Origin: Pseudomonas fluorescens
GTDB taxonomy: Bacteria; Pseudomonadota; Gammaproteobacteria; Pseudomonadales; Pseudomonadaceae
Direction of reading: 5' to 3'
Length of the DNA stretch: 64,000 nucleotides
NCBI RefSeq assembly: GCF_018614655.1
Contig: NZ_JAGGOG010000010.1
Coordinates: forward strand, 1-64,000
In this document: piece by piece, positions 8,303 through 17,106 of the stretch
How positions within the stretch are numbered: the stretch's first letter is position 1
Layout: every line of letters starts with the position of its first letter
The notes under the pieces: generated by a model
The model's input: only the letters and a program-made list of their open reading frames with translations
Databases searched by the model: none
What the model was told of the DNA's origin: nothing
Translations under genes and position numbers: made by a program

Positions 8303-10258
8303 TTAGGACGCCGGTTGCGGCGGATTTGAAAAAACGCCGTCGACCTTGCCGTCGATGGTGGCTTTGGCGCCATCGACGCCGGGATCCGTGGTGGCGGCCC
8401 CGCCGGGCATGTTGATATCGAGATTGCCGCCGGTATTGATCTGAGCGTCGCCTGTTACCGAAAAGTTGAACTTCGAGCCATAGAGGTTGATCTCTCCATT
8501 GGCATTCATCTCAAATACGCTCTGGCCGCAGACCAGACGCAGTTGCATCCCCGCTTCTATCAGGTATTGGGTGCCGGCACTGTCTTGTTTGGCGCCGCCG
8601 ACGAGCAGCGTGTCATTGACCTTGACCGTCCTGACCCGGTTCTGGCCGATGGTGACAGTTTCGTTCTGACCGACGGAATGGGCACGATTAACTCCGACCC
8701 AATGACTTTCATTGTTCTCGACGGTGCAATCCTGATCGCGCTGGGCGTGGATGTAGATTTGCTCCCGCCCCGCCCGGTCCTCCACGCGAACCTCGTTGGA
8801 GCCGCCGCCCCCAAGACTGCTGTTGGTCTTGAAGACGCTACGGGTTTTGTTCGCCGGTAGCGGATACGGCACGGGTGTGATTTTGTTCGGGACACAACCA
8901 GTAATCAGCGGTTTGTCTGGATCGCCTTCCTCGAAGGTGATGAACACTTCCATGCCGATGCGCGGAATCACCACTTGGCCAAAGCCCCGTCCTGCCCAAC
9001 TGGACGCCACGCGCACCCAGCAACTGCTATTTTCGTCGAAGCGGCCTTCGCGGTCCCAATGGAACTGGACCTTGACCCTGCCGTACTGATCGCAGTGTAT
9101 TTCCTCTCCCGCAGGTCCTGTCACCTTCGCCGTTTGGCTGGCCAGAACCGGTTTGCGGATCGGCATTGACGGCCGATACAAGGTGTCCCAAGGGATGGCA
9201 ACGAAAGTGTTGTGATAACCCTGCACAAAACCATCTGCCGGTACTGCATCGCTGTTGATCGATTCCTCGAGTACTTGGGGTTGCAAGCCTTCGTGACAGA
9301 CCTCGGTCAGCAGCCAAAGATCGTTCCACGCGCTACGTGGATGGTTAGCCAATGTCAAGAAGTGACCGCTGAGCAGCGCCGGTACGTCGCTGTTACCTCT
9401 CACCAAACGATAATCAGTGCGATGGCGCTCGAGTGCACGCTGACTCAGCAACTTGCCGCGATCACGGCTGATGAACTGGCCTGGGTAGTCATAGTCTTCC
9501 AGATCAGGTTGCTGAGCTTGATTGTCTGCCTGAGACTTTGATTCCAGTAGCATGCTCGGTTTTTCGAAGTCATAGTCACGGCGCGTGGTACGACTGGTAC
9601 GCGCCTCGACCCGCAAATCAAATCCCTTGATCACCGGTCTGTCAGCAACCATGCCACTGCCGGCTTGATACTCGGTCGCTTGATCCAGCTTGGGAAACAC
9701 TGTCTGGTCATCACCAAACACTAACAGATGTCCCGATTGGCTATGATGATGGTGATAGTGAATACCTTCCTCGCCACACAGGCGTCGGACGAATATTAAA
9801 TCCGACTCGTTGTACTGCACGCAGTAGTCGCGTGGCGGGTAAGCCGTGTTCAGTTGGAACTGATAGGCATTGCTCAGAATGCCGTGTTCTTCCAGAATCT
9901 GCGCGATGATTTTGTTGACCGGCAGATGTTGGAAGATGCGCTGGTTTATGCGGTGGCTAAGGTAGGTGAGCTGCGGCACCAGTGTCAGGCTATAGCGGGT
10001 CAGACGCTTACCGCTGGCCCCTTGCTCCACCCGATAGATGATGCCGTGGATGCCATCGCCTCTATCGCTGAAGGCGAGAAAAGCAGGCTTGTGGAGCAAG
10101 CTTTCAAGCTCCAGTTCGTGTCGTTCGCTGACTAACTCCACATCGAAGGCGTACGGCGTGCTGATAGCCTCCTTGCCGGAAAAGGAGAGCACCTGAAGAT
10201 CACTCTGAACCCCCTCGATGGTCAGGCTGAAATGCGTCTCGTTGGCTGAACTGAACAT
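8303..10258 (-). CDS. vgrG: Type VI secretion tip protein VgrG (TssI)
   Basis: 651 aa. The start MFSSANETHFSLTIEGVQSDLQVL and the gp27-like region (to about residue 370) are followed by the gp5-like OB fold (HCDQYGRVKVQFHWDREG, SCWVRVASSWAGRGFG, PRIGMEVFITFEEGDPDKPLITG). A triple-stranded beta spike comes next, with repeats around NESHWVGVNRAHSVGQNE. It forms the trimeric spike that carries the PAAR-Rhs effector. No extra enzymatic C-terminal domain is visible. No other T6SS structural genes (tssA-M) lie in the window, so this is an orphan vgrG island relying on an apparatus elsewhere. Confidence 0.96.
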   Translation of the reverse strand: MFSSANETHFSLTIEGVQSDLQVLSFSGKEAISTPYAFDVELVSERHELELESLLHKPAFLAFSDRGDGIHGIIYRVEQGASGKRLTRYSLTLVPQLTYLSHRINQRIFQHLPVNKIIAQILEEHGILSNAYQFQLNTAYPPRDYCVQYNESDLIFVRRLCGEEGIHYHHHHSQSGHLLVFGDDQTVFPKLDQATEYQAGSGMVADRPVIKGFDLRVEARTSRTTRRDYDFEKPSMLLESKSQADNQAQQPDLEDYDYPGQFISRDRGKLLSQRALERHRTDYRLVRGNSDVPALLSGHFLTLANHPRSAWNDLWLLTEVCHEGLQPQVLEESINSDAVPADGFVQGYHNTFVAIPWDTLYRPSMPIRKPVLASQTAKVTGPAGEEIHCDQYGRVKVQFHWDREGRFDENSSCWVRVASSWAGRGFGQVVIPRIGMEVFITFEEGDPDKPLITGCVPNKITPVPYPLPANKTRSVFKTNSSLGGGGSNEVRVEDRAGREQIYIHAQRDQDCTVENNESHWVGVNRAHSVGQNETVTIGQNRVRTVKVNDTLLVGGAKQDSAGTQYLIEAGMQLRLVCGQSVFEMNANGEINLYGSKFNFSVTGDAQINTGGNLDINMPGGAATTDPGVDGAKATIDGKVDGVFSNPPQPAS

Positions 10259-10312
10259 CCCGTGTTCCTCTGTGTAAGTCCTTTAGAAACGACTACATTA
10301 GGTCTGCCTGGA

Positions 10313-10501
10313 TTAGGCGACCGGCTGACGTCAGTCATCGGAACCCGAAGTGCCGGATACTTCGTGGATGAGCGCCTGAACCATGACCTGGTTTTCATGA
10401 CCTTCTTGGCAGGTGTTGCCAACGGAGTCGGCAGTGAAGGCGCCGGCAGTGATCAGGTCTTGTTTTTCGCCGGTAATCGACATGTACGTTGGTGTTGCCA
10501 T
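10313..10501 (-). pseudogene. hcp: hcp with large internal deletion and stop codon
   Basis: From the ATG at 10501 the minus strand encodes MATPTYMSITGEKQDLITAG, continuing through DSVGNTCQEGHENQVMVQA, the start of Hcp. It then jumps to IHEVSGTSGSDD, which corresponds to the extreme C-terminus of Hcp (family pattern THEVSGTSGxDDW). A TGA at 10331-10333 replaces the expected TGG, and the last codons RQPVA-stop follow in frame. About 110 internal codons are missing compared with the usual 170-aa protein. Hcp forms the T6SS tube, and this remnant cannot. It lies directly upstream of vgrG, so the intact ancestral order hcp-vgrG-eag-rhs-imm is clear. Confidence 0.88.
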
Positions 10502-10723
10502 GGGGTGCTCTCCTTGCGGATAAATTTAGGGTGCCCGGGAGGCGAAATCGCCCGGCGGGTGTCTCATTGTTATCAAGGGGGCGTGCCAGAAATATTGCGG
10601 GCAATATGGATCGAGGGTGGGTGGGCGATGTTTTTCGAACGCTGAGTGATTTTGAAACGAAATCACCCGGCAAAGTGCGTAGAGCGTGGAACTTGGCTGG
10701 TGGCGATGTATGAACATAGTTAC

Positions 10724-11388
10724 CCACATTTTAGTGCGCAAGAAGTAGCGTATTAAAGGCAAAAGGCCGCTATTCGACTGAATCGCAAATCTGTGGCGCG
10801 TAATGGACCGCCTGCAGCCTTCGAAAAAAAACGTACGCCAAGATCTTCGACCGCTAGCAGCGTGCGATATTCAAAATTGCTATTACTGTATCGATGAAGG
10901 GGGCTAGAATACTTTTCTATTTTTCGAAACGACCATCGCTGTATTAAACCGCCCTGATGGGTGGGCTGCAATAGAATGCCTCGCAGATCACCACCTCGAC
11001 ATGGCGCAGATGGTAAGCGCCGCAGCCGTTATTGAGGAATTTCCGATCAGCCTTGATTTCTTGTCAAATCGAATGTAATTGAGTGAGCAGTGCGACTACT
11101 AAACGCCTGATCAATAGCAATGCAATTAGGTGGTCAAGTGAGGTGCAATCTTCGCATGCGGGCGGGCGGATTTATATATGCGCTCTCGATTTTTGAGACA
11201 ATTCTTAATCGAGATCTGAGCAAGACTTGCCTTGCTGGTAGGTGCATGTTTGAGGCTGGTCTCGGTTGTGCCAGTTTTCTGGGATTCTTAAAAACGCTGC
11301 GCTCGGAAGTGCTGGTTAGTCTAGCGACATAGGGTAAGTTAATATTTTGTTGCGGGAATTTATTCGTTTGCACTAGGCTTCTGCGAGA
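10724..11388. repeat. Long direct repeat, copy 1, left part
   Basis: From CCACATTTTAGTGCGC at 10724 this stretch matches 23443 onward with only scattered substitutions. The shared sequence is interrupted here at about 11389 by an IS3 element and resumes at about 13062 with the small DUF7673-like gene. A 70-codon plus-strand ORF at 11120-11332 recurs in the other copy (23841-24053), but it lacks a recognisable family and an equally open minus-strand frame overlaps it, so I do not call it a gene. The region probably acts as an upstream region of the small gene that follows. Confidence 0.8.
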
Positions 11389-11432
11389 TGGCACACGGCG
11401 TTTTTCAAGGTACTTGTCGCGTCACCGTCTAA

Positions 11433-12488
11433 CTATGCCGCTCTTTTCTCGACCTGCGGCTCTCGATCCGGGTTCAACATCACCGTTCCTATCGGCTCCC
11501 AGTTTCTTGTCTGTCCAGACCAGCGTTCCGGGCATTTCTCCCGGGTTTGCTCGTACAGCTCATGACGCCGAGCCAGGATCTGATGATCCTCTCCTCGATG
11601 CCGCTCGGCCGGGGTCACGAAGCGGATTCTGCTGTGCCGGTGCTCGTGGTTATACCAACGCATAAAATCCCTGACCCAGGCTCTTGCGGCGTCCAGGCTG
11701 GCAAAGCCATCTGCCGGCCATTGCGGGCAGTATTTCAACGTCCGGAACAGTGATTCCGAGTACGGGTTGTCATTGCTCACTCGCGGTCGGCCACGGGATG
11801 GCGTGATGCCCAGGTCTTGCATTTTGCTTAACAGCGTCAGCGATTTCATCGGCGCACCATTGTCCGAGTGCAGTACCAGTGGCTCGTGCAAACACTGCTC
11901 GCTGAACACGCTACGTTGCAGTAGCGCATCCGCCTTCTCGCCGCTTTCTTCTTCGTAAACCTCCCAGCCCACGGCCTTGCGGCTGTAAATATCCTCGATC
12001 AGGTACAGGTAGTAATACTTACCGCGCACTGGCGAGGGAACGTACGTAATGTCCCACGACCACACCTGGTTGGGGCCTTTGGCCGCGTAAGTCGTCGGTG
12101 CGGCGTGGTACCTGGGGCGCTGGCTACGACCACGATGCTGTTGCTGACCTGCTGCACGCAACACCCGATAAAACGTCGACTCCGACGCCAGATAGCGCTG
12201 CTGATCGGCCAACCCCGGCACGATCTGGCTCGGCGGCAAATGGGCGTACACCGGGCTATTGCACACGCTTAGGATCGCTTGCCGTTCGACCTCGCTCAGC
12301 GCATTGCGCGGCCTGGGTCGTGCCGTGGTCGTTCGGGCGTCGGCCTGAACAACCTCGCTTTCGCTCCAGCGCTGCAAGGTTCTGAGTGAGAGGCCAACTT
12401 CCTGGCAGGCCTTGGTTTTCCGGGCTCCTGCCACCCTGGCTTCACTCACCAGGTCACGAGTAACTGCCGTTCCGGCAAGGCAGTTAAT
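11433..12488 (-). CDS. IS3-family transposase OrfB (DDE integrase domain)
   Basis: The supported product begins near GTAVTRDLVSEARVAGARKT, a short HTH-like segment (ACQEVGLSLRTLQRW). It is followed by an rve integrase core with the DDE residues in SWDITYVPS, LVLHSDNGAP and NPYSESLFRTLKY, and the C-terminal WYNHEHRHSRIRFVTPAERH. The open frame extends to 12905, but the part before about 12490 is only antiphase orfA. The frame is +1 relative to orfA. An ATT codon at 12488 overlaps the orfA TAA and a GTG lies at 12449; either may be the real start, so the 5' end is uncertain. Confidence 0.87.
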   Translation of the reverse strand: MNCLAGTAVTRDLVSEARVAGARKTKACQEVGLSLRTLQRWSESEVVQADARTTTARPRPRNALSEVERQAILSVCNSPVYAHLPPSQIVPGLADQQRYLASESTFYRVLRAAGQQQHRGRSQRPRYHAAPTTYAAKGPNQVWSWDITYVPSPVRGKYYYLYLIEDIYSRKAVGWEVYEEESGEKADALLQRSVFSEQCLHEPLVLHSDNGAPMKSLTLLSKMQDLGITPSRGRPRVSNDNPYSESLFRTLKYCPQWPADGFASLDAARAWVRDFMRWYNHEHRHSRIRFVTPAERHRGEDHQILARRHELYEQTREKCPERWSGQTRNWEPIGTVMLNPDREPQVEKRAA

Positions 12489-13041
12489 TGTCCTCGTTGT
12501 CGATCCCCCAGTAATCGTCGAGCTTTTTTCGTAGCACCAACAACGCGGCGGTTTCAGCCAGCGCCTTATCTTTGCGTCGCAGTTCACGCTCAAGTTCCTG
12601 GATGCGCTTCTTGTCCTTGCGGGCTTGCTCGCGATCGTCTTTTTGTTGGGTTTTGTCTGCCTTCTGGCCGTTGATGCAGGCTTGCCGCCACGCCTTGATT
12701 TGCTCGGGGTACAGGCCTTTGCGACGACAGTATTCACCCAGTTCAATCTCGGACAAACCGGCCGTTTCAAGGACGACAGCAAACTGGGTTTCGGCTGTCC
12801 AATTCTGGGCCGATGGGGTGTTCTCGGACACTGCGTTTCCTTCAGAGCGGGCCTTTCTGCGCCAGTTGGCCAATGACATGTCGCTGACCCCTTCGCGCCG
12901 AGCAACCTCGGCCATCGACAGGCTCAGCGGGGGAAGCAGCATCTTGAGCAATGCGGCTTTGCGTTCCGGTGAATAGTACGGCACGAACAGTCTCTTTCCG
13001 CCCCCGATCTGCTTTTTCAGGAAAATTCGGAGAGGCGACAA
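12484..13041 (-). CDS. IS3-family OrfA (helix-turn-helix protein)
   Basis: Up to 185 aa. The reliable part begins about at VPYYSPERKAALLKMLLPP, followed by a helix-turn-helix (SMAEVARREGVSDMSLANWR). A second HTH-like block (SEIELGEYCRRKGLYPEQIKAWR) and a long charged coiled coil (KRIQELERELRRKDKALAET) follow. It ends ALLVLRKKLDDYWGIDNEDN, typical of the long OrfA type in which the final leucine zipper pairs subunits. The first 15 or so residues may not be translated. Confidence 0.85.
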   Translation of the reverse strand: MSPLRIFLKKQIGGGKRLFVPYYSPERKAALLKMLLPPLSLSMAEVARREGVSDMSLANWRRKARSEGNAVSENTPSAQNWTAETQFAVVLETAGLSEIELGEYCRRKGLYPEQIKAWRQACINGQKADKTQQKDDREQARKDKKRIQELERELRRKDKALAETAALLVLRKKLDDYWGIDNEDN

Positions 13042-13061
13042 CTATCCTGACACCGGGGGCA

Positions 13062-13332
13062 CCTGTACATCCCGTGACAATCAAGGAGCAAGGATGATTG
13101 TTAAATCTCCAAGCAGTTTAACTACCGTCTTCTCTGGACTCCAGGTCGACGCCCAGCATCTGCCGACGGTCATTGCGCAGGGCACGGAGGCGCTGCTTCG
13201 CTTGTTGCCGATTGCCTTATGCGGCAGCAGCCATAGCAGGATTCTTGGCCGTTTTCTGCTTACGGTTTATGACGGCGACGCTTTTTTCTTTGAGCCACGA
13301 ACATTACGTGCATTGGATACCGCCTTGATCGA
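13062..13332. repeat. Long direct repeat, copy 1, right part
   Basis: Matches 24115-24385 of copy 2. It starts right after the IS3 right end with CTGTACATCCCGTGACAATC. Identity stops abruptly at GATCGA (13327-13332), exactly where the 28-bp inverted repeat begins. The break therefore marks a rearrangement junction and not gradual decay. Confidence 0.8.
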
Positions 13333-13357
13333 CATGGCTACTTCAGACCATCCCTAA
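13094..13357 (+). pseudogene. Truncated DUF7673-like gene (copy 1)
   Basis: The 87-codon frame begins with a strong AAGGAG ribosome-binding site and matches the first 79 residues of the complete copy at 24147, including ALLRLLPIALCGSSHSRILG and LLTVYDGDAFFFEPRTLRAL. At DTALI it switches to an unrelated tail (DMATSDHP) encoded by the inverted-repeat sequence, losing the last 40 residues. The protein is probably non-functional. The family function is unknown; I assign DUF7673 from memory of the pattern and with moderate confidence. Confidence 0.75.
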
Positions 13358-13359
13358 TT
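13332..13359 (+). repeat. 28-bp inverted repeat, left copy
   Basis: ACATGGCTACTTCAGACCAT and the following 8 bases match the reverse complement of 15823-15850 at 26 of 28 positions. The pair brackets the glycoside hydrolase gene. Read from its CTAA/CTAG end inward it begins GGGATGGTCTGAAG, which resembles the end of the IS5 remnant near 21,411 (CTAGGGATGCTC, reverse strand). It may therefore be the outermost end of an IS5-type element. Confidence 0.75.
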
Positions 13360-13638
13360 GGGGTGGTCGTAGCATTCTGTAAACCTATTTCTGTGGAAAT
13401 TAGTCGTGTATTCACCGAGTTTTGTGTGGTGACATTGAACTCAAACGCTGCAATTTTCGAATGATCGAAAATCTAAACGGTTGATTTTATGTCTTTTGAG
13501 AAAGTCGAGTGCTTAGTCAATGTATTTGCTAAAAATCTCTGTATTTTTGGAGGCAAATTCATTTTGCGATCATTGACTCCGAGCGCTTGAAAAGTTGGCA
13601 ACTTAAAGTGGATATAATTTAAATTTAGGGGGTTTTGA

Positions 13639-15420
13639 ATGAATATCAATAATGCGATAAAAGAAATGACACTTGAAGAAAAAATTGGTCAAAAAATCAT
13701 GCTGGACTTCCGGTACTGGAATCCATTGGGCGAAACCAACCAAGACATGATAGAGCCCAACGAGCAGGTTGAGGCAATTTTGTCTGAGAACCATATTGGC
13801 GGTATTATATTGTTCAGTAATAACTTGAAAGAGAGAGTTCAGATTGAGCGATTGACCGCCTGGTTTGCAACTTTTAAAACACAACGAGGTTTACGGCTCT
13901 TTGTAGCGACTGATAATGAGGGCGGAAATGTCTTTCGCCTGCCACGCGAACACTATTCTTCTTTTCCTGGCAACATGGCGTTGGCTGCTGCCTTTCAAGG
14001 TGGCTGTACACGACAACTGGCTTATGAACAGGGGAAAAAAATGGCGCAGGATATGATGTCGCTAAATATCAATACAAATTTTGCACCAGTTGTAGATGTT
14101 AATGATAACCCTGCCAATCCGGTGATTAATGTTCGAGCATTCAGTGATAGTACTGAGGTCGTTGACGAATTGGCAACGTTGATTGCTAGCGGCATGAATA
14201 GCGAACGTGTAATTAGTGCCTATAAGCATTTTCCAGGGCACGGGAGTACCTCCACAGACTCACATACTTCCTTGCCGTATGTTTCACGCACACGTGAAGA
14301 GGCCCTGGCGATTGATATCGCGCCTTACAAATCTGCTATCGATAGTGATCATGCACCAGATATGATTATGACAGCACACATCCAATATCCTTCACTTGAT
14401 AATAGTGTTGTGAATACTAGTGGCAGTCAGGAAATCATTGTTCCTGCCACAATGTCACATGCTATCCAAACTACACTGTTACGCAACGAATTGGGGTTTC
14501 AAGGTGTCACGATTACAGATGCGCTCGATATGGGGGCCATCGCAAATCACTTTAATCATGGACATGCGCTCGAACTGGTATTTAAAGCCGGAGTTGATAT
14601 CGCGCTGATGCCCATAAGTATCTCTACAGCACAACAGGCCTGTCTTTTGCCTGCATTGGTCAAAACCATTGCCGACAAGGTCAGGATCGGTGAGCTTAGC
14701 GAAGCTGAGATTGATATGTCGGTGGAGCGTATTCTTCGACTGAAACAGCGCTATGGCCTGTGTGGTGAACCGCAAGCTACTAGCCCAATTAGTCGCGAGC
14801 TCTCTTCTAATCTTGAAAAAAATATCGCTGATGCTGCCATTACGGTGGTGATCAATAAACAAGCTACCCTTCCTCTCACGAGCAAAACTAAAAGCTACTT
14901 CATTCTCACGCCTTGGAGTGAACAGGGTGATGGGATTGCCAAGGTATTGACGGAAAATGGTTATTACAACGTCATTACGGCCCGTGAAAGTGATCTAGAT
15001 GAAGCGGGTATCAAAGCCTGCATTGATAAATGTGACATTTTTCTGCTCGCCTCGCTGGTGACGAGCTTTACACCGGCTGAAAGCACTCTCTTTTCCTCTA
15101 GCCAGGACAGCGATGCTAAACTCAGCTATTTCCAGTATGCTAAAAGCGTAGGAAAAACCGCGATTCACTTGGCATTGCGTGCTCCCTACGACATCATCAA
15201 CTATGCTGAAATTGTCGACGCCTCAGTGACGTCATATTCTTATTTCGGTTATACCAACGGTACGTGGCGTGGCCCTTCAATGATATCCCTAACAGAAGTG
15301 ATAATTGGCAAATTATCCCCCGTGGGAAAGTTGCCAGTCAATATTTGGAGTCAATACGATAGTGAGACTAACACCGGCACTGTGGCCTTTCCTAGAGGAT
15401 TTGGCCTGAGATGGGATTGA
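13639..15420 (+). CDS. Glycoside hydrolase family 3 protein, NagZ-like
   Basis: 593 aa with a GGGGG ribosome-binding site. The (beta/alpha)8 domain (about 1-350) starts MTLEEKIGQKIMLDFRY and contains FVATDNEGGNVFRLP, the family signature KHFPGHGSTSTDSHTSLP (His/Asp catalytic pair of NagZ-type enzymes) and VTITDALDMGAI with the nucleophilic Asp. A second alpha/beta domain (about 390-593) follows. There is no signal peptide, so it is cytoplasmic, where NagZ-type enzymes cleave N-acetylglucosamine from muropeptides or chito-oligosaccharides. It is longer than NagZ (about 340 aa) and closer to two-domain beta-N-acetylhexosaminidases. Codon use is much more A+T-rich than its surroundings, indicating transfer. 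Confidence 0.9.
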   Translation: MNINNAIKEMTLEEKIGQKIMLDFRYWNPLGETNQDMIEPNEQVEAILSENHIGGIILFSNNLKERVQIERLTAWFATFKTQRGLRLFVATDNEGGNVFRLPREHYSSFPGNMALAAAFQGGCTRQLAYEQGKKMAQDMMSLNINTNFAPVVDVNDNPANPVINVRAFSDSTEVVDELATLIASGMNSERVISAYKHFPGHGSTSTDSHTSLPYVSRTREEALAIDIAPYKSAIDSDHAPDMIMTAHIQYPSLDNSVVNTSGSQEIIVPATMSHAIQTTLLRNELGFQGVTITDALDMGAIANHFNHGHALELVFKAGVDIALMPISISTAQQACLLPALVKTIADKVRIGELSEAEIDMSVERILRLKQRYGLCGEPQATSPISRELSSNLEKNIADAAITVVINKQATLPLTSKTKSYFILTPWSEQGDGIAKVLTENGYYNVITARESDLDEAGIKACIDKCDIFLLASLVTSFTPAESTLFSSSQDSDAKLSYFQYAKSVGKTAIHLALRAPYDIINYAEIVDASVTSYSYFGYTNGTWRGPSMISLTEVIIGKLSPVGKLPVNIWSQYDSETNTGTVAFPRGFGLRWD

Positions 15421-15430
15421 GTGATAATAA

Positions 15431-15456
15431 GGCTATTTTATAAAAATAGCTTTTTT
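15431..15456 (+). terminator. Rho-independent terminator of the GH3 gene
   Basis: Eleven bases after the stop codon, GGCTATTTT and AAAATAGC form a stem closed by a short loop and followed by a run of T residues. Confidence 0.8.
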
Positions 15457-15822
15457 GTTTCGGGAGGGTATCTGTTTAATGAGAAATGTAAAGGGTGAAT
15501 ATTAAAATGTGGGCTTTCTTGTGAGCATCTCGCATGGCTAATTTCACCCTGTTTAACACTCATCCGAATATGATATAAAATTCTCGGTATGAGGTAAGCC
15601 GCGGTACTCTTTAAACAGTTTTCCTTCGGACTTTCCCCATCATGCCGCCAACAGAAAAAATTCATCCCAGAAAAACATTTCCAAAAAGCACATCCCGCAG
15701 ACATGTCGTGGCGGGGGCAAGTAACTATCATCCCGGCCGCGATTCATGTCCACTCAACGACTTCTCGGTGGCATAAAAGGTAGCCTCCGTACTTGGCGGG
15801 TATATTCTTTAAGGATAGTCTG
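15457..15822. other. Intergenic stretch without recognised gene
   Basis: About 370 bp between the GH3 terminator and the right inverted repeat. A 97-codon minus-strand frame (15438-15731) is open but has no recognisable motif, no good ribosome-binding site and no homologue I know. I see no gene here. Confidence 0.5.
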
Positions 15823-15850
15823 AACTAGGGATGGTCTGAAGTAGTCATGT
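15823..15850 (-). repeat. 28-bp inverted repeat, right copy
   Basis: The reverse complement matches 13332-13359 at 26 of 28 positions. It ends 60 bp before the left end of the second IS66 element. The two copies face each other across the GH3 gene. Confidence 0.75.
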
Positions 15851-15996
15851 ATTTCCGGCCGACTTCAGCCCCCGCCAATTTTGAAAGCGACATACCGATC
15901 AGAAACGATCGTAACCGCTCCATGAACTACACATTCAAAGCGTTCCCGTGACGCCGGATGCTGTGCTCCCGTTTTTCTCCGGAGCCAGCCCCCGCC

Positions 15997-16311
15997 ATGA
16001 TGCGACCCGACGCCAAAGTCGAAAAAGTGTACCTCTACCCCAAACCCGTGGACTTGCGAAAATCCATCGATGGCCTCGCCGCTCTGGTCGAACTGGACAT
16101 CAAGGTCGCGGTGTTTGACCCGGTGCTTTTTGTCTTCCTCAACAAATCCCGTAACCGGGTGAAGATTTTGTATTGGGAGCGCAACGGCTTCTGTCTTTGG
16201 CTCAAGCGCCTCGAATCCGAGCGCTTTAAAACATCGCCCGAGGCCAGCGACCAGGCGATAGTTCTGACGGTTCAGGAACTCAACTGGTTATTGGACGGTT
16301 TTGATTTGTGA
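15997..16311 (+). CDS. tnpB: IS66 accessory protein TnpB (second element)
   Basis: About 104 aa from the ATG giving MMRPDAKVEKVYLYPKPVDL; an upstream in-frame ATG at 15958 is less likely. The family core is clear: KPVDLRKSIDGLAALVELD, FVFLNKSRNRVKILYWERNGFCLW, then RLESERF and the C-terminal LTVQELNWLLDGFDL. It is required together with TnpC for transposition. The frame is intact although the partner tnpC is broken. Confidence 0.92.
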   Translation: MMRPDAKVEKVYLYPKPVDLRKSIDGLAALVELDIKVAVFDPVLFVFLNKSRNRVKILYWERNGFCLWLKRLESERFKTSPEASDQAIVLTVQELNWLLDGFDL

Positions 16312-17106
16312 TGCAACCGACCGCATCAAGTTTTGACGCCTCGATTCGTCGCCTGATTCGGTATAATCCAGGGCATGGTGCGACACGAGACAGTGTACTC
16401 ACTATCAAAGGTTAACAATTGAGTACATGTCGTAACTCTGAGTCTCATTGCTCAGCTCTGCTTTATGGGGGTAACGAGCCTGATGTGTATCCATCAGTTC
16501 ACTAGATCGGCATGCGTCAGGAGCCAATCTTGATGTGTGAAGCCCGATCAACAATGTTCCTCTCGCAAGAGCGCGCAGGCCGGTAACGGGATGGGCGGCA
16601 CAACCGAATTGCACGGTAGTGCGAGGGCTAGTGACCCAACCTGTACGGCTAACATATGTGAATCGTCGACAGAACCCTCGTTAGGATTGTCGGGCCTACG
16701 GCAATTATCGGCCCCAGCCAAATAGGCATTACAGTAAGTCATTCCTGTCATGCAAAGGGATGCGGTACTACGAACGCTGTCGGGGGATAGACGAAGCCTA
16801 ACCAGCGAATTGATGTGACTCAGGGAATGTGGCAATCCCGACCACTCGCCTTCTCAGAGAAATCAGGAAGGCAGACTTTCCGCAAGGGACGTTGATGGGT
16901 GTGGGGAATAGGAGGATGCAAAAAGCGAAGGGCCGTCTGTAACGGGCGGCATACCGGTTTTAATATTACCGGCGGGGGCAACCTTGGCTGACGTGCATCT
17001 GGTTTACGAGCGGATATAAACTGTTGATCCCATCGAATTACGAAGTATTACGCGGAAACATATTAAGAGTATCTGTGGAAATAACCTATAACTCGAACAG
17101 GACTGT

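Larger units (their letters stand above)
11389..13061 (-). mobile_element. IS3-family insertion sequence
   Basis: Comparison with the uninterrupted copy near 24,110 shows that about 1.67 kb has been inserted here. The left end reads TGGCACACGG and the right end, on the minus strand, TGCCCCCGGTGTCAGG, with a shared inner block (TACTTGTCGCGTCACC and TAGTTGTCGCCTCTCC). This is consistent with the 5'-TG...CA-3' ends of IS3 elements. Two minus-strand genes, orfA and orfB, fill it. No clean 3-bp target duplication is visible (AGA on the left, CCT on the right), so the exact ends are approximate or the flanks have since changed. Confidence 0.82.

Noticed and set aside
11120..11332. A 70-codon plus-strand ORF conserved in both long repeats (also 23841-24053).
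   Set aside because: No recognisable family and no clear ribosome-binding site; an overlapping minus-strand frame is equally open. Conservation is explained by the duplication itself.
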